Shown: positions 1-10,330 of the stretch, in pieces
Layout: every line of letters begins with the position of its first letter
How positions within the stretch are numbered: position 1 is the stretch's first letter
NCBI GenBank assembly: GCA_037013685.1
Contig: CM072889.1
Location: forward strand, 14,641,976 to 14,705,975
Direction: 5' to 3'
DNA length: 64,000 bases
Source of the DNA: Acridotheres tristis
Taxonomy: Eukaryota; Chordata; Aves; Passeriformes; Sturnidae
Notes under the pieces: model-generated
Database searches by the model: none
Told to the model about the DNA's origin: nothing
Seen by the model: only the letters and a program-made list of their open reading frames with translations
Position numbers and translations under genes: made by a program

Positions 1-1174
1 GGAACTCCACCACTGCCCTGGGCAGCTGTGCCAGGGCTGGACAACAGCTGGGGGAAGAATGTTTCCTTGATATCCAATTAAACCTCCTCTGCAGCAAGTT
101 GAGGCCATTTCCTCTTGTCCTGTCTTGCCCTTGCCTGGAAGGATGGCAGAATTTGGGGTGGCTGAAGACAGCAGAGCCTGCAGCTTCCCACAGTGTCCCA
201 TCTATTTCAAAAGCCCAGCCTTGGAGCAGCCAGATCCCAAAGAAGGATGCTCTTAAAAGCCAGGGAATTCATTACAGAGTCCCAGGTGATGATAAGGTCT
301 GGAGGGGAGAGTAACAGTACTGATTAACTCGTGTTGCTGTTTCTGCCTCTCCTCTCCCCATGTGAAGCACGTGGCGTTCCTGCTGCTCAGCCATTCCTTA
401 GGTGCAGGGTTATTTTTGCCTGTTTGCTGATGCTCAGATTCCTCCCTGCCCGTTTCCAGGTCAGGTCCCATTGCACCTGGAGCTCCCCACCCCTTCCCTG
501 CGCTTTCATCTCCCCAGCCCACTTCCTACCTGCCTCCTCTTGGGATATCTCCCCCTTGGCTTCTCCTCAGAGGGCTGCAAGGGGAACAGAGCCTCCCAAG
601 ACTTCCAGAGCCTTCTTCACTTTCACTATTATCCCCACAGTACCCAGTGCCCAGACCTGGTCCTTTCCACACCAGCAATCCACATTTCCACTGGATTCCA
701 CAGATTGACAGCATGGAGCTCTGGTTAAAGGTCACCTTAAATGAACATGTCTGGGGCACATGGAAGTGCTGGTTTGTTTTGGTTTTTTTTCCCAGTTTGG
801 TGCCTCTCCCAGCTCTCTGCTCTGCTTCCCTGTCATTGCCCCAGTGAGCTGAAAATGTCACCGCTGCCACCACAACCACGTGTGCCTGCAGAGCCTAACG
901 AGGCACTTAATTAGGCAGGGGAAGAGATGTTTTTTTCCTGCCTGACCACATCCCACCCCAGAGTCGGTGGCTGCTCAGAGCCATCGATAAGCTCAGTGTC
1001 CTTGTTCACAGCCTCTTTGCAATTACAAATGGAGAAAACATAAAGAAAGGGACCTTAAATCATCTAAATGAAAGCTCTGAGAACTGTGCAGTTCCACTGC
1101 CTCAGATTAAACAATCACAGCACTACAGCTTTTCCTTCAGCCCTGATGAGGAATTTGGGCAGGGCTCCATTTCT
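1..1174. other. unique non-coding DNA
   Basis: No gene or interspersed repeat is recognised. Short open frames on both strands overlap each other and carry no domain. The part from about 985 to 1135 is AT-richer than its surroundings, with TTGCAATTACAAAT and AGATTAAACAATCAC. These homeodomain/SOX-like strings would fit a weak enhancer, but nothing more can be said from sequence alone. Confidence 0.6.
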
Positions 1175-1428
1175 AGGACAAGGGGGGATGGTTTTAAACT
1201 AAAAGGTTTATTTAGGTCAGATACAGGGAAGATATTTTTTACAGTGAGGGTGGAGAACCATGGCACAGGTTACCCAGAGAAGCTGTGGCTGCCCCATCCC
1301 TGAAAGTGTCCAAAGCCAGGCTGGACAGAGCTTGGAGCAACCTGGAATAGTGGAAGGTGTCCCTGCCCATGGTAGGGGTGGCACTGGATGACCATGAAGG
1401 TCCTTTCCTACCCAAACTATTCTCTGAA
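1175..1428 (+). mobile_element. CR1: CR1 LINE 3' fragment, sense
   Basis: This is a 5'-truncated CR1 retroposon in sense orientation. It begins with 'aggacaagg..ggatggttttaaact', then has the lead-in to 'cagagaagctgtggctgcc', 'ggaaggtgtccctgccc' and the terminal 'acccaaactattct'. The order and spacing match the 3' untranslated end of avian CR1. It has no reverse-transcriptase coding sequence. Divergence is moderate and the octamer tail is almost gone, so it is an old dead copy. Confidence 0.93.
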
Positions 1429-2974
1429 CTCCCCAGCCAGTGTCCTGGAGATGCAAACATAAGAACACTCTTGTCCAGGGCCACAGGAGCTGCTTGCTCT
1501 GCCTCCTGCCTCTTCTCCAGCATCCCAGACCCACTTCTCCCTGGCAGGGAGGTGAGAAATGACTTTAATAATGTCAAGTCTCACCCCCCCTTTAAACGTA
1601 TTTCAAATCCAAGAGTGTTTATTTCCCTCCTTGGAAAGACCAGACATTCTTCTGACTGGTCACACACACTTGGTGACCAGCACAAACCCTGACCTTAATC
1701 CAAGACAGTTCCTACCTCTGGAATCCTCGGGTACTGATGCAACCATTCTTTACTCATTCCCTTATTACCCCCGGAAAAGAGGGTGAGCCTGTCCTTTCAG
1801 GAACAATCCCAATCCTGAGGGAAAATCCTGAGGGAATTCTCCTTTCCAGGCCTTTTCCTTCCATCTGACAATTCCCCACTGCACGGGGTGTTCAGGTGCT
1901 GTTTATGCAGGAGCAGAGCCGTTCATTATGCTGATGGCTGAGATGAGAGATAGGGGATTGCCAAGGAAACACGGCTTTGCAGTGACATCCCAGGTGGTGA
2001 TGCTCACGTTTTTGGGAGAAGTGGGGGCTCACTCGGGGCTGGGGCACCCCTGGCATGTGTAGGGATGGGAACAGCTCTGAGTCTGACGTCTCCTGGCTCA
2101 CAAACATACCCTCAAAACAAATTCCTACAGCTTTGACTGGTATTTTGTTTCATTTGCACGACAGGATTTGGTTTGGGGGGATTTTGGGGGTGCTGAACAG
2201 CAGGAGGTGGGGGGTCCTCAGGGGTCCTCTGTCTGGGAAGAGCCACTGCAGAGGTGGGAACAGGGGAACAAGGGCTTTGCAGTTACCCAAAAACATCTCA
2301 TGACACGAAGTGAAAGAAGAGAGGAGTGGCTCAAGGGGCTTGGAGAGCAGTGCTGGAATTGAATCCAGCAGAAGCAAATCAGGAATGAATGTCAGGGAAG
2401 AGATGAAAAGGCCTTCCAATAGCTCTTGTTGAACCAGGATGGTTTCCCAAATGGACTGGGGACAAACTGTGCCATGGGCTGCCTTGGACAACAGGGGATG
2501 ATCTAACAGAGGGTTCAGGCTGGCCTGGTAAAAGTCCAGACCCTGGGCTCTTTGAGATCAGCAGATGACTCTGGTGTCCCCAGGCATGTCCCAGTGGCTT
2601 GGCTCAGCTCAGCTCAGCACAGCTCGACATGACTCAGTTTCTGTTTTCTAGGAAAAACAGGCAGGAAAAAGGAGAAATGCTTTTAAAAAACTGGAGAAGG
2701 AAATGGGGTTAGAGGGAAACAGAAGCTTGTCACTCTTTAGGAGAAGCCCAAGATAAACAGGATGCCATACAGGCTCTTCAAAACAGAAATGTGACCTAAT
2801 TTTCCTTTCCAGTGACGAGCCAACTCCCTCCCCCAGCAAGAGCTCCCTGTCCAGCCCCAAACACTTGGCCAGGAGCCCCAGGACCCCCAGTGCCCCCAGA
2901 CCCAGCTGGGCCCTGCAGCACACAATGCACAGGCAGGGGATGGTGCCCAGGAAGAGCCAAAGGGCGCAGCAGGC
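1429..2974. other. unique non-coding DNA
   Basis: No gene is recognised. The only local structure is a short run of GCTCA pentamers at about 2601-2625. The rest is unique sequence with scattered short frames on both strands and no domain content. Confidence 0.6.
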
Positions 2975-3054
2975 AAAACATCAACAACTAAAAACAATCA
3001 CAACTGAAAACATCAACAATGGAAAACATTCACAACTGAAAACATTGAACGATG
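2975..3054. repeat. 16-bp tandem repeat, five copies
   Basis: Five consecutive 16-bp units start at 2975, 2991, 3007, 3023 and 3039. Each opens with AAAACA and most end with CAACTG or a close variant. Units 2 and 4 are nearly the same, and so are 1 and 3, so the array may have grown by doubling of a 32-bp pair. It is purine-rich (A-rich) on the plus strand and lies about 50 bp from a CR1 tail. Confidence 0.85.
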
Positions 3055-3106
3055 CTGAGTCCCTTCATGGCAAGTCCAGGGGAAGTGGTGGCTGTGGGTC
3101 ACAGGT

Positions 3107-3395
3107 GAATCAAAGAATCATGGTTTGGGTGGGAAGGGACTTCAAAGCCCATCCAGCCTCACTTCTGCTATTGGCAGGGACACCTTCCACTATCCCAGGG
3201 CGCTCCAAGCCCCATCCAACCTGGCCTTGGGCACTTCCAGGGATCCAGGGGCAGCCACAACTTCTCTGGGCACCCTGTGGCAGGGCCTCCCCACCCCCAC
3301 AGGGAAGAATTCCTTCCCAATATTCCATCTACCCTTCTGGGGAGCCATCCCCCCTTGCCCTGTTCCTCCAGGCCCTTGTCCAAAGTGATTTGGGC
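3107..3395 (-). mobile_element. CR1: CR1 LINE 3' fragment, antisense
   Basis: Read on the minus strand this is a CR1 3' end. It starts with the 'ccttggacaaggg' region and continues through 'gggtagatggaatattggg', 'cagagaagttgtggctgcc' and 'ggaaggtgtccctgcc' to the 'cccaaaccatgattctttg' tail, which lies at 3107-3125. It is about 290 bp, 5'-truncated, with no coding sequence. It is better preserved than the copy at 1.2 kb. Confidence 0.95.
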
Positions 3396-4470
3396 TGTTG
3401 GGGAAGCCGCCTGTTGTGGCACTTGTCACTTGGGAGGTGACAGGGCTGTCCTGACCCTGCTGCCACAGGTGAGTGTGGGGCTGTCAGAGGTTCCCACCCC
3501 TCTGCACCCAGAGACAGGGCCTGGAATATCTGTGGCTTATTTTTCCTCAGAACAAGGAGTGCACGTCGTAATTGTATCGAAGCGTGCAAATAGCAGAACA
3601 AACAAAATCCTCAACTTGATAGGAGCAGGGGTTGTTGTAGCTAGGAAAAAAAATGATCAAAAACATGTCACACAGGAAAAAGGGTTTCCATTCACAAAGA
3701 AATCATTATGGTTAATTTAATTCATTGTAGCATTTAATATAAAAAAGCTTTTCTACAGAGACTGGGAAAAAAGCCAACATTTATATATAAATGGGTTTTA
3801 TTTTAAAAGCTAATGCAGTGGGCAGGATGCTTCGGGGTTATTTTCTCTCCCTCTTTCTTTCAGCGCATATGCAAAGCTGGTATTGTATCCAAAAAACAAG
3901 GAATTTGCTGCTATCTAAAGTTTACAAATTGCTTTTTCTCAAAAGCACCATTTCATATCCCTTAGAAATGGAAATGACAGGGTTTTATCTCCTTGACTGC
4001 CTTTCTCTCTGCTTTTTTAAAGTTACTTATATTAGTGTCCAAGGCACTGATTTGCAGAATGGGCTTTAAATATTCTGCCACTGCCATCCCTGGGAGTGCT
4101 AACATCTCTTACAGGGATGCATTTTTAAACTCTGCTAACCTGGGTGTGCTCCTGGAGCTGCCCTCAGAGGTTGGAAGGAGAATCAGCTGTGTTTGTGCAG
4201 GGGACAGATGGCTCCTGAATGACTGGTCTGATCCAATACCTTCAGCCAGGGAATTGCAGGGGAAGGAAACATATGGCACAGCCCACGTGTGCCCCGAGTG
4301 CCAGGCAGGCAGGGACACAGCTCCCAGGGCTGGGACTGTGTGTGGCACTGGTGCCCTGGGTCACACAGAGAGAGGGGACAGTGCTGGGGACAGGGCTCAG
4401 GGAGGGCAGGTGGCACCCACGTGATGCAGAGCAGAACCACCTTTCCACCTGCCATCCCCAGGGCTCCACA
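3396..4470. other. unique DNA with AT-rich CNE-like part
   Basis: The stretch from about 3560 to 4095 is clearly AT-richer than the flanks and free of recognisable repeats. It contains ATTTAATATAAAAAAGC, GCATATGCAAAG (close to a POU octamer) and CTATCTAAAGTTTAC. That composition is typical of avian conserved non-coding elements, but this is an inference from composition. The rest is GC-rich unique sequence without a supported gene. Confidence 0.35.
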
Positions 4471-4735
4471 TTTACAGAATTCACAGAATCCACAGAATTC
4501 ACAGAATCACAGGATTCAGAGAATCATAGAATCACAGAATTCACAGAATCACTGGATTCACAGAATCACAAGGTTGGAAGAGACCTTCAAGATCACAGAG
4601 TCCAACCCAGCCCTAACATCTCAACTAGACCATGGCACCGAGTGCCACATCCAGTGTGTTTTTAAACACATCCAGGGATGGTGACTCTACCAGCATTCCC
4701 ACAGTCTGTTGGTGATCCTTGGATGCAGAGCCTCT
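4471..4735 (-). mobile_element. CR1: CR1 LINE 3' fragment with expanded tail
   Basis: Minus-strand CR1. The plus strand shows 'aaggttggaagagacctt', 'gatcacagagtccaaccc' and 'acatccagggatggtgac', the reverse complement of a CR1 3' end from a different subfamily than the 3.1-kb copy. Its tail, at 4471-4575, is unusually long. It is made of many degenerate 8-11 bp CACAGAATT/CACAGAATC units in place of the usual two or three octamers. Confidence 0.9.
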
Positions 4736-4829
4736 GTCCCCAGGTATGAGCTGTGCCACCCTGCCTGCCTTTCCCACTTTCTACCTTGCTTTTCCCTTGC
4801 TGCTACTTCATCCTGTTATGTCCATATCC

Positions 4830-5028
4830 ATAATCACATAATCACAGCACGGGTTGTGTTGGGAGGAACTTAAAACTCATTTTACTACACAGGTTGCTCC
4901 AAGTCCTGTCCAACCTGGCCTGGAACCCTCTCTCCTTCAGCCTCCTCTTGTGTATTTGAGGAGCACCATTTCACACCCCTTGGATCTGTCCTCTCCAGGC
5001 TAAACACACTCCAGGCTTTCAGCTCAGG
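4830..5028 (-). mobile_element. CR1: decayed CR1 LINE fragment, antisense
   Basis: The plus strand begins 'taatcacataatcacag' and continues through 'caggttgctccaagtcc' and 'gtccaacctggcctggaac' to 'cttggatctgtcctctcc' and 'aggctaaacac'. This order follows the reverse complement of CR1 but with internal deletions. It lies about 95 bp from the preceding CR1 in the same orientation, so the two could be parts of a nested or broken insertion. Confidence 0.75.
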
Positions 5029-5257
5029 TCATGATTCTGAGGCTTCCAGACGCTTCCTTGCTCCCTCTTTGGCACTGCCTGCACCTGGCACAGATGGCAA
5101 CTCAACCTATAAAGGTCCTTGCCACCTCTGCACCTCCTGCTAGGGCAGGATCCTGGCTGGATTTTTATTTTCTTCCCTTCCTCCAAGACATCCCTTCAGG
5201 GATTCTCAAACTATTCACCAATACCAACAAACATAACCACATCACACGTGTGGAGCA

Positions 5258-5370
5258 GGGAAAATTATCCCACTATGGGGCAGCTCAGCAGAAACCCAAG
5301 CACAGCAAGGTGAAGCACCTTGCCCAAGGTCATCCAGGAGTGGGGAATGCCAGCCAGGGCACTCCTCAAA
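5258..5370 (+). mobile_element. ancient L3/L2/MIR-type 3' remnant
   Basis: The plus strand has TTATCCCACTATGGGG, then a stretch resembling 'gaaac..aagcacag..aggtgaag', then 'ccttgcccaaggtcatccag' and a following 'gtggggaatgcc'. This is the order of the conserved 3' segment shared by old vertebrate LINE2/L3 and MIR-type elements (balanced-mononucleotide stretch, 'acttgcccaaggtcac', 'agctggg'). It is heavily diverged. The exact family cannot be fixed by eye. Confidence 0.65.
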
Positions 5371-6377
5371 ACCCCACGCTTTCATAGACACCTCCACAAA
5401 GCCATTTCCTTTGTCAGATGCCAACTGCTATTAAATCCCTGGACTTCTTAGCCCTGGAATTGCATCCATTACCCTCTCCCAGTGCTCGGGGCTCTGTTCT
5501 GGCTGTATCAGCGGGCAGGACACCCTTGTCCTGGGGAAGCATCTGCACGAGGCTGATTTCGGAGGAGTTCAGGCTCCACCTGAGCACCTGCTCCTCAGGC
5601 CTGGGCTTGTTCCTGCTGCTGTCCAGGCACCTTGGCCGGGAGCTTCAAAGCAGGCAGGACGGGCCCTCTTCCAAAGGCATGGAATGCAACGTTTGGGAAG
5701 CGTGCTGGAACCGCTACGTCTGTACCCACATCCCTGATTTATTACCCCCGGTGTCTGTTGCTGCTCAGGACCGGAGTTCCTGTTCAGACCTTTGCTTTTC
5801 CATGCCAGTAGCTTTGGCTTTTCAGCAGGAAAGCTTTCTCCCTGGATTATGCAAATACTCTGTGCATTGTCATTCCCTGTTTGCGTTACGTTCAACTCCC
5901 CTTTGCTTTGATTAATGCTCCCTCTCCCCCACATGCTTGCTCCAATATGTTTGTTTTAGGGATGGGCAAATGAGCTGGGAATAAGAAAAATGGAACTGAA
6001 CCTTCACCCAAAACTTGAAGTGGGTGGTTTGGAAAAGAAACCCACAACAGAATGAATAAGGCTTTGAACCACACAAATAGTTCCCTTGTTGGTGCAGCAG
6101 AGACAGTCTGGGCCCCAAAATGATGAAATGCTGTGTCCTCTGCAGTTTCCAGGAGCTCTCCGTTTGCTCACAGCAGCTCTTGCCCCCAGGCAGGCTCTTG
6201 CAGAGGGATCAGGGGGAGGGGGATGCAGCCAGCTCCGGATGCTGCTGTGGGATCAAGCCTCCAAGAGCTGCTCTGAGCTCTGTGCACGGCCCAGCCCTGG
6301 GATGTGCTGTGGAGGCTCACACTGCCAGGGCCAGGCTGCCCAGGGAACACCAAAACTGCTCCAGAGAGCCTCTTGGG
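5371..6377. other. unique non-coding DNA
   Basis: No gene or repeat is recognised. Frames on both strands overlap without a domain. The segment at about 5830-6080 is somewhat AT-richer (GGATTATGCAAATACTC near 5842 contains a perfect ATGCAAAT POU octamer), which could be regulatory. Confidence 0.55.
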
Positions 6378-6542
6378 ACCACAGAATCCCAGAGTCAGTG
6401 AGGTTGGGAAAGCTCTCCGAGGTAATAGAGTCCAACCTGTGCCCCTTCTCCACCTTGTCACCCAGCACAGAGCACTGAGTGCCATATCCAGTCCTTCCTT
6501 GGGCACCTCCAGGGATGGGGACCCCAGCACCTCCCTGGGCAG
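6378..6542 (-). mobile_element. CR1: CR1 LINE 3' fragment, antisense
   Basis: The plus strand reads 'ccacagaatcccagagtca', 'aggttgggaaagctctccga', 'gtccaacctgtgccc', 'cttgtcacccagcacagag' and 'cctccagggatggggac', ending 'cctccctgggcag'. This is the reverse complement of a CR1 3' end. It is short (about 165 bp), 5'-truncated and non-coding. Confidence 0.9.
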
Positions 6543-6554
6543 GAGGTGCAAATC

Positions 6555-6591
6555 CAAAACTGATGCCAGGAGGTTCAAAACTGATGCCAGG
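6555..6591. repeat. 21-bp tandem duplication
   Basis: The 16-bp string CAAAACTGATGCCAGG occurs at 6555-6570 and again at 6576-6591, so a 21-bp unit is present nearly twice. It lies directly beside the CR1 fragment and probably arose by replication slippage. Confidence 0.85.
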
Positions 6592-8988
6592 CAAACCTAA
6601 ATACCCAAATCATCTTGGAAAAACCCCTTTAGAGCTCTCTACAGGGCAGGACTGCCGAGAAGCATGGAGCTGTGGTTGGGACAGGGCTCCAGGGTGTGCC
6701 GGGCTGGGCACAGGGGGATGGTGCCCCAGGGACACCTGGCAAGGACAGGAAGCTTGGATGAGCCATTGGGGCCTAACAGCTATTCAAAGGGATGAGAACC
6801 CTCTGTCCTTGTAGGGCTGAGCCTGGAGCCCATGACTGTCATGGGCGAGCTGGGCACTGCTGGAGGGACACGCCGAGGTTTGGGCACAGCTCCCGCTCCC
6901 ATCACACTGGTGTTTGTCTGGGAGAACTTGTCAGAGCCTGGCAGGTTTCCCACCGCTGATGAAAGGAGGGAGGACGTCTGAAAGCTTCACAAGGTGATAC
7001 AGCCATTAAGGCACTGTGACAGACTCACACAGAGGCACCAAAAACCAGCAGAGATTGGCAGCTCTGGGGCCTGGAACCAAACAAGAGTTGCAGAATCAGC
7101 GCTGGGCGTGCGAGCGCTCGCGTGGGGCTGGGCACGCTCGGGAAGTCACCATCCCTCATTCTCACCTCCCTGACAGCTCCCAGCTCCAAGGAAGATGTAA
7201 GCAAACAGAAGGGTGGGAGCCCCCACTTGCAGTCATGCCTGGAAATTATAAAGGACCATTCACAGAGATGCTTTTATGCCTTTAAAGTGAATGCTGTGCT
7301 GCTGAAGGGTGGGCTGGGCTCATGGCCACAGAGTCTCTGCTTTTTGTGGTCACAGGTAGGGCACAGGTAGGTGCAGCCTCTCCTCCACACCCTCTGTCTG
7401 TCACAGCACCACAGTCCTGGGAGGGCACCAGTCTCCAGCTCTATGGACACAGACTCATCCCAGTGCAGGATGCCTTGGGAGCAGGGGGAGGAAATCCCAT
7501 CACTCCAGGACAGTCCTGCCCATTGTTCTCATGAGACTTCTGCCACTCAAATGAATTCTGGATGCAGATCCTGCCTGTAGCAGGTGGGGTTGGAATCAAA
7601 ATCTGCTTCATGTCCTGCAAAGGGTCATGCTGATAATGCCCAGTGCTGGATCTGGAGCATGTCTTGGCTCACCCAGGCCTGGGGGATGCCTGCTTTCCCA
7701 GGGATCCAGTCCAAGGTACACCAACAGCATGCCCCAGAGAAATGGTTCCAAACTCTTTCCAGAGCCTCTTGCAAAGTGGTCACTTCATCCAAGTGAAGAC
7801 AGTGGGAAGCAGAGGGCAAGAGGGTGGAGGGGATTCAGGGAGTGATGCAGGGGGCTGAGCACAGGGACCACAGGCTGGAACAAGGAAAAAGATGTTCCCA
7901 TCCCTGGCCCCCTGCAGCCAGGACTGGCTCCTCTGCCCTGACCCAAGCTGGGCCATGCAATAAAGGGGGAATTACAGGGCTGAAGTTCTGCACCACGCAA
8001 AGAGGAAGCATCAGCCAAACATTCCTGGCCCCCACCCCTGTCCATAATTAATAAACTCAAAGGAAATTAAACCACAAGAAAAAGAAAGCCCAAACACCAA
8101 AGCGAGGCGCCCTGGCCCAAGCTGCATCACGTGCGGCGCAGGGGAAGCGGCCCCGACGCCCAGGCAGAGCCACAGAGGTAATTGCAGTCACAGGGCGAGA
8201 GGCTAAACCAGCATGAAATGAGGCAGGGAACAGATATTAAATTTGCAAGCCCCGGGCAACAGGACTCCGTTCAGTTTATTTGCATTAATCAGGTCAGGGG
8301 AGTAACCTTGTTTTTTTCCTGCAGGAGATACCATCAGCCATTATTTGTTTCTCATGTGAAAGTATCACAAGGCACAAACAGCGGCTGGGAGAGGCTGGTG
8401 GAGCCTGGGCCACATCCATCCTGGCTGGGAGGAGCAGCTCAGCCTGTGGTCAGGGGCTGGCGACGCTCCATCCCCTGGGAGCCACCAAAGGATGGGATGG
8501 TGGCAGGACCGCTACCAGCACCAGAGGAGACCCAGCTTGGGGTTGAGTGAGTCAGCAGCCACACACCTGCTCCAAGCAGCTCCTCACCTGCTCACGGCAC
8601 CACTTGGTGCAAGGGGAGAAGTTTCTTCAGCCAAGCAAATTCTTGGGTGAAAGAAAACCTCTGAGGGCTGCCCACAAATTCAGGAACAGCCGTGACAGTG
8701 CCAGTGCTGTGGGAAAGAGCCACGTAGCTTGTGACTGTCATTTTTGGGAAGTTGTGTTTGTTGCATTATGGAGGGGGATGATGCTGACACACCAGCACAC
8801 CTTTGGGGTGACTGGAAGGGACAGTGCTCGTCACTTCAGACATGGCCTGGGGACATGGGCACACAGTTCCTGTCCCCCAGCCCCAGGGAGGTGGCTGGAC
8901 TGGAGCAGTGGGAGCCCCGGGCACAGAGACCCAGCCATGGCCAATGAGAGAGCTGGAGAGGCACTTTTGGCACAGGCTCGGGATGGAG
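6592..8988. other. unique DNA, CNE-like at 8.17-8.38 kb
   Basis: Mostly GC-rich unique sequence with no recognised gene. A 12-bp perfect palindrome, GCGAGCGCTCGC, lies at 7110-7121. At 8100-8165 there is a short CpG-rich patch containing an E-box (ATCACGTGCGG). It is followed at about 8170-8380 by an AT-richer segment with GAGGTAATTGCAG, GATATTAAATTTGC and TTATTTGCATTAATCAG. This last segment looks like a conserved regulatory element, by composition and motif only. Confidence 0.4.
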
Positions 8989-9268
8989 CTCCCAGGATCC
9001 CTATCCATAGACCCAACGTGGAGCTCCCAGGATCCCAGCCCATGGATCCAGCATGGAGCTCCCAGGATCCCAGGCCATGGATCCAGCATGGAGCTCTCAG
9101 GATCCCAGGCCATGGATCCAGCATGGAGCTCTCAGGAAGCCAGCACATGGATCTGGGATGGAGCTCCCAGGATCCCATCCCATGGACCCAGCATGGAGCT
9201 CCCAGGATCCCTGTCCATGGACCTGGGATGGAGTTCCCAGGATCCCTATCCATGGACCCAGCCTCTTC
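8989..9268. repeat. 35-bp minisatellite, eight copies
   Basis: Eight head-to-tail 35-bp units begin at 8989 and recur every 35 bp. Each opens with CTCCCAGGATCC (or one mismatch) and has CCATGGATCCAGCATGGAG in its second half. Units 5 and 7 share a variant ending CTGGGATGGAG. Because 35 is not a multiple of three, the reading frames crossing the array shift phase with every copy. They are artefacts of the repeat, not genes. Confidence 0.95.
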
Positions 9269-9819
9269 CATGGCAGCTCCTCTGCCTCACCATGGGCACA
9301 GGCTGGGGACTCTGGGGCCATGCCCAGACTCCTACACCAGCACCCTCCTAATAACCAGCAAAGGAAAAGAGGACCAGAGCAGCCATCCTGGGCCCAAATA
9401 TCAAAGTCAAAAAGCGTTTTGAACCCGATCCAGGTTGGCAAAGCCTCGAAAGTGGCCAGAAAAGCAAGTCCAGACCTTGATCTTGCCATTTCAAGTTTGA
9501 GAGTTCCTGGCAGAGCACGCTGGTGGGAGAAGGGGGAGTGGAGCTGTGCTTGCCCAGACTCACCAGTACTCACATCTGAAGGGAAAGCTCATCTCAGACC
9601 TGGGAGCTGGCAAAACCCACCCCATGCTGGGGAACGCTGGGGATTAGGGAATAACTGTGTCTGCACAGGCAGGGATGGGAGCAGAGAGGCTGTGGGATGT
9701 GTCCGAGTGCGTGATCTCCCAGGTAGGGAGGGTTCGGCATTGTTTGCTTTGTGCGGGTACGAAAGGCAGAGCCTCTGTGCCCACCACAGGGTTCAAGCAG
9801 GCCCTCCCTTTCCCAGGAT
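9269..9819. other. unique non-coding DNA
   Basis: No gene or interspersed repeat is recognised. It contains GGTTGGCAAAGCCTCG near 9432, which holds an NFI-type TTGGC half-site. No other structure is visible. Confidence 0.5.
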
Positions 9820-10330
9820 CCAGCAATATTATCCAGCTGCTAAAGCTCATGGAAGTGCTGAACTCTCCTTTCAAGCTCCTAAATAAATCAGAGCGGAGGG
9901 CAGGCGGCTGCGGAGGGGCTGCCGGGCAGGGGCTGGGCTGCTGCCTCCTCGTCCTGCCAGATTGCTGCCTGTGCACAGACCCAAGCCATCTTCCAGCCGC
10001 TGATTTCACATTCCAAGGGAGCAGATTAATGCCTGCAAACTTCTCAGTGGAAGCATTCAAACGCTAATTGGTAGTTGCAAGTAATTAAAGTAATTTACTC
10101 AGATTATAAAGAAATTTCTTAACAGTGATTAAGCAACTCTGGGACGTGTGTAGTTGTTTGTAATCACTCCCCCAAGGGGATTAAAGCTCTTGGCTGTGTG
10201 TAATATGTCTTGTAACACCCTATGGGTCCTGTTGGCTCATGATAGCAAAGAACAGCTTGTTGGAAGAGATATAAATCAGGCCTGTGTGCACATAAAGTAC
10301 CTCACATCGGGAACAACTCTCCTTCACGCT
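9820..10330. promoter_or_regulatory. candidate conserved non-coding element
   Basis: This is a repeat-free block much richer in A/T than its surroundings. It contains many homeodomain-like cores: ACGCTAATTGGTAG, the doubled AGTAATT in AAGTAATTAAAGTAATTTAC, AGTGATTAAGCAAC, and TTTGTAATCACTCC. A SOX-like AACAG.GATTA string also occurs. The clean ends and dense TAAT cores are what developmental enhancers in bird gene deserts look like. Conservation was not testable here. Confidence 0.4.

Noticed and set aside
7110..7121. 12-bp palindrome GCGAGCGCTCGC as a functional site
   Set aside because: It is a single short CpG-rich palindrome with no partner or matching motif; reported only as a note.
8547..9886. 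291- and 277-residue frames
   Set aside because: They include the 35-bp minisatellite, and the phase change per copy rules out a conserved repeat protein.
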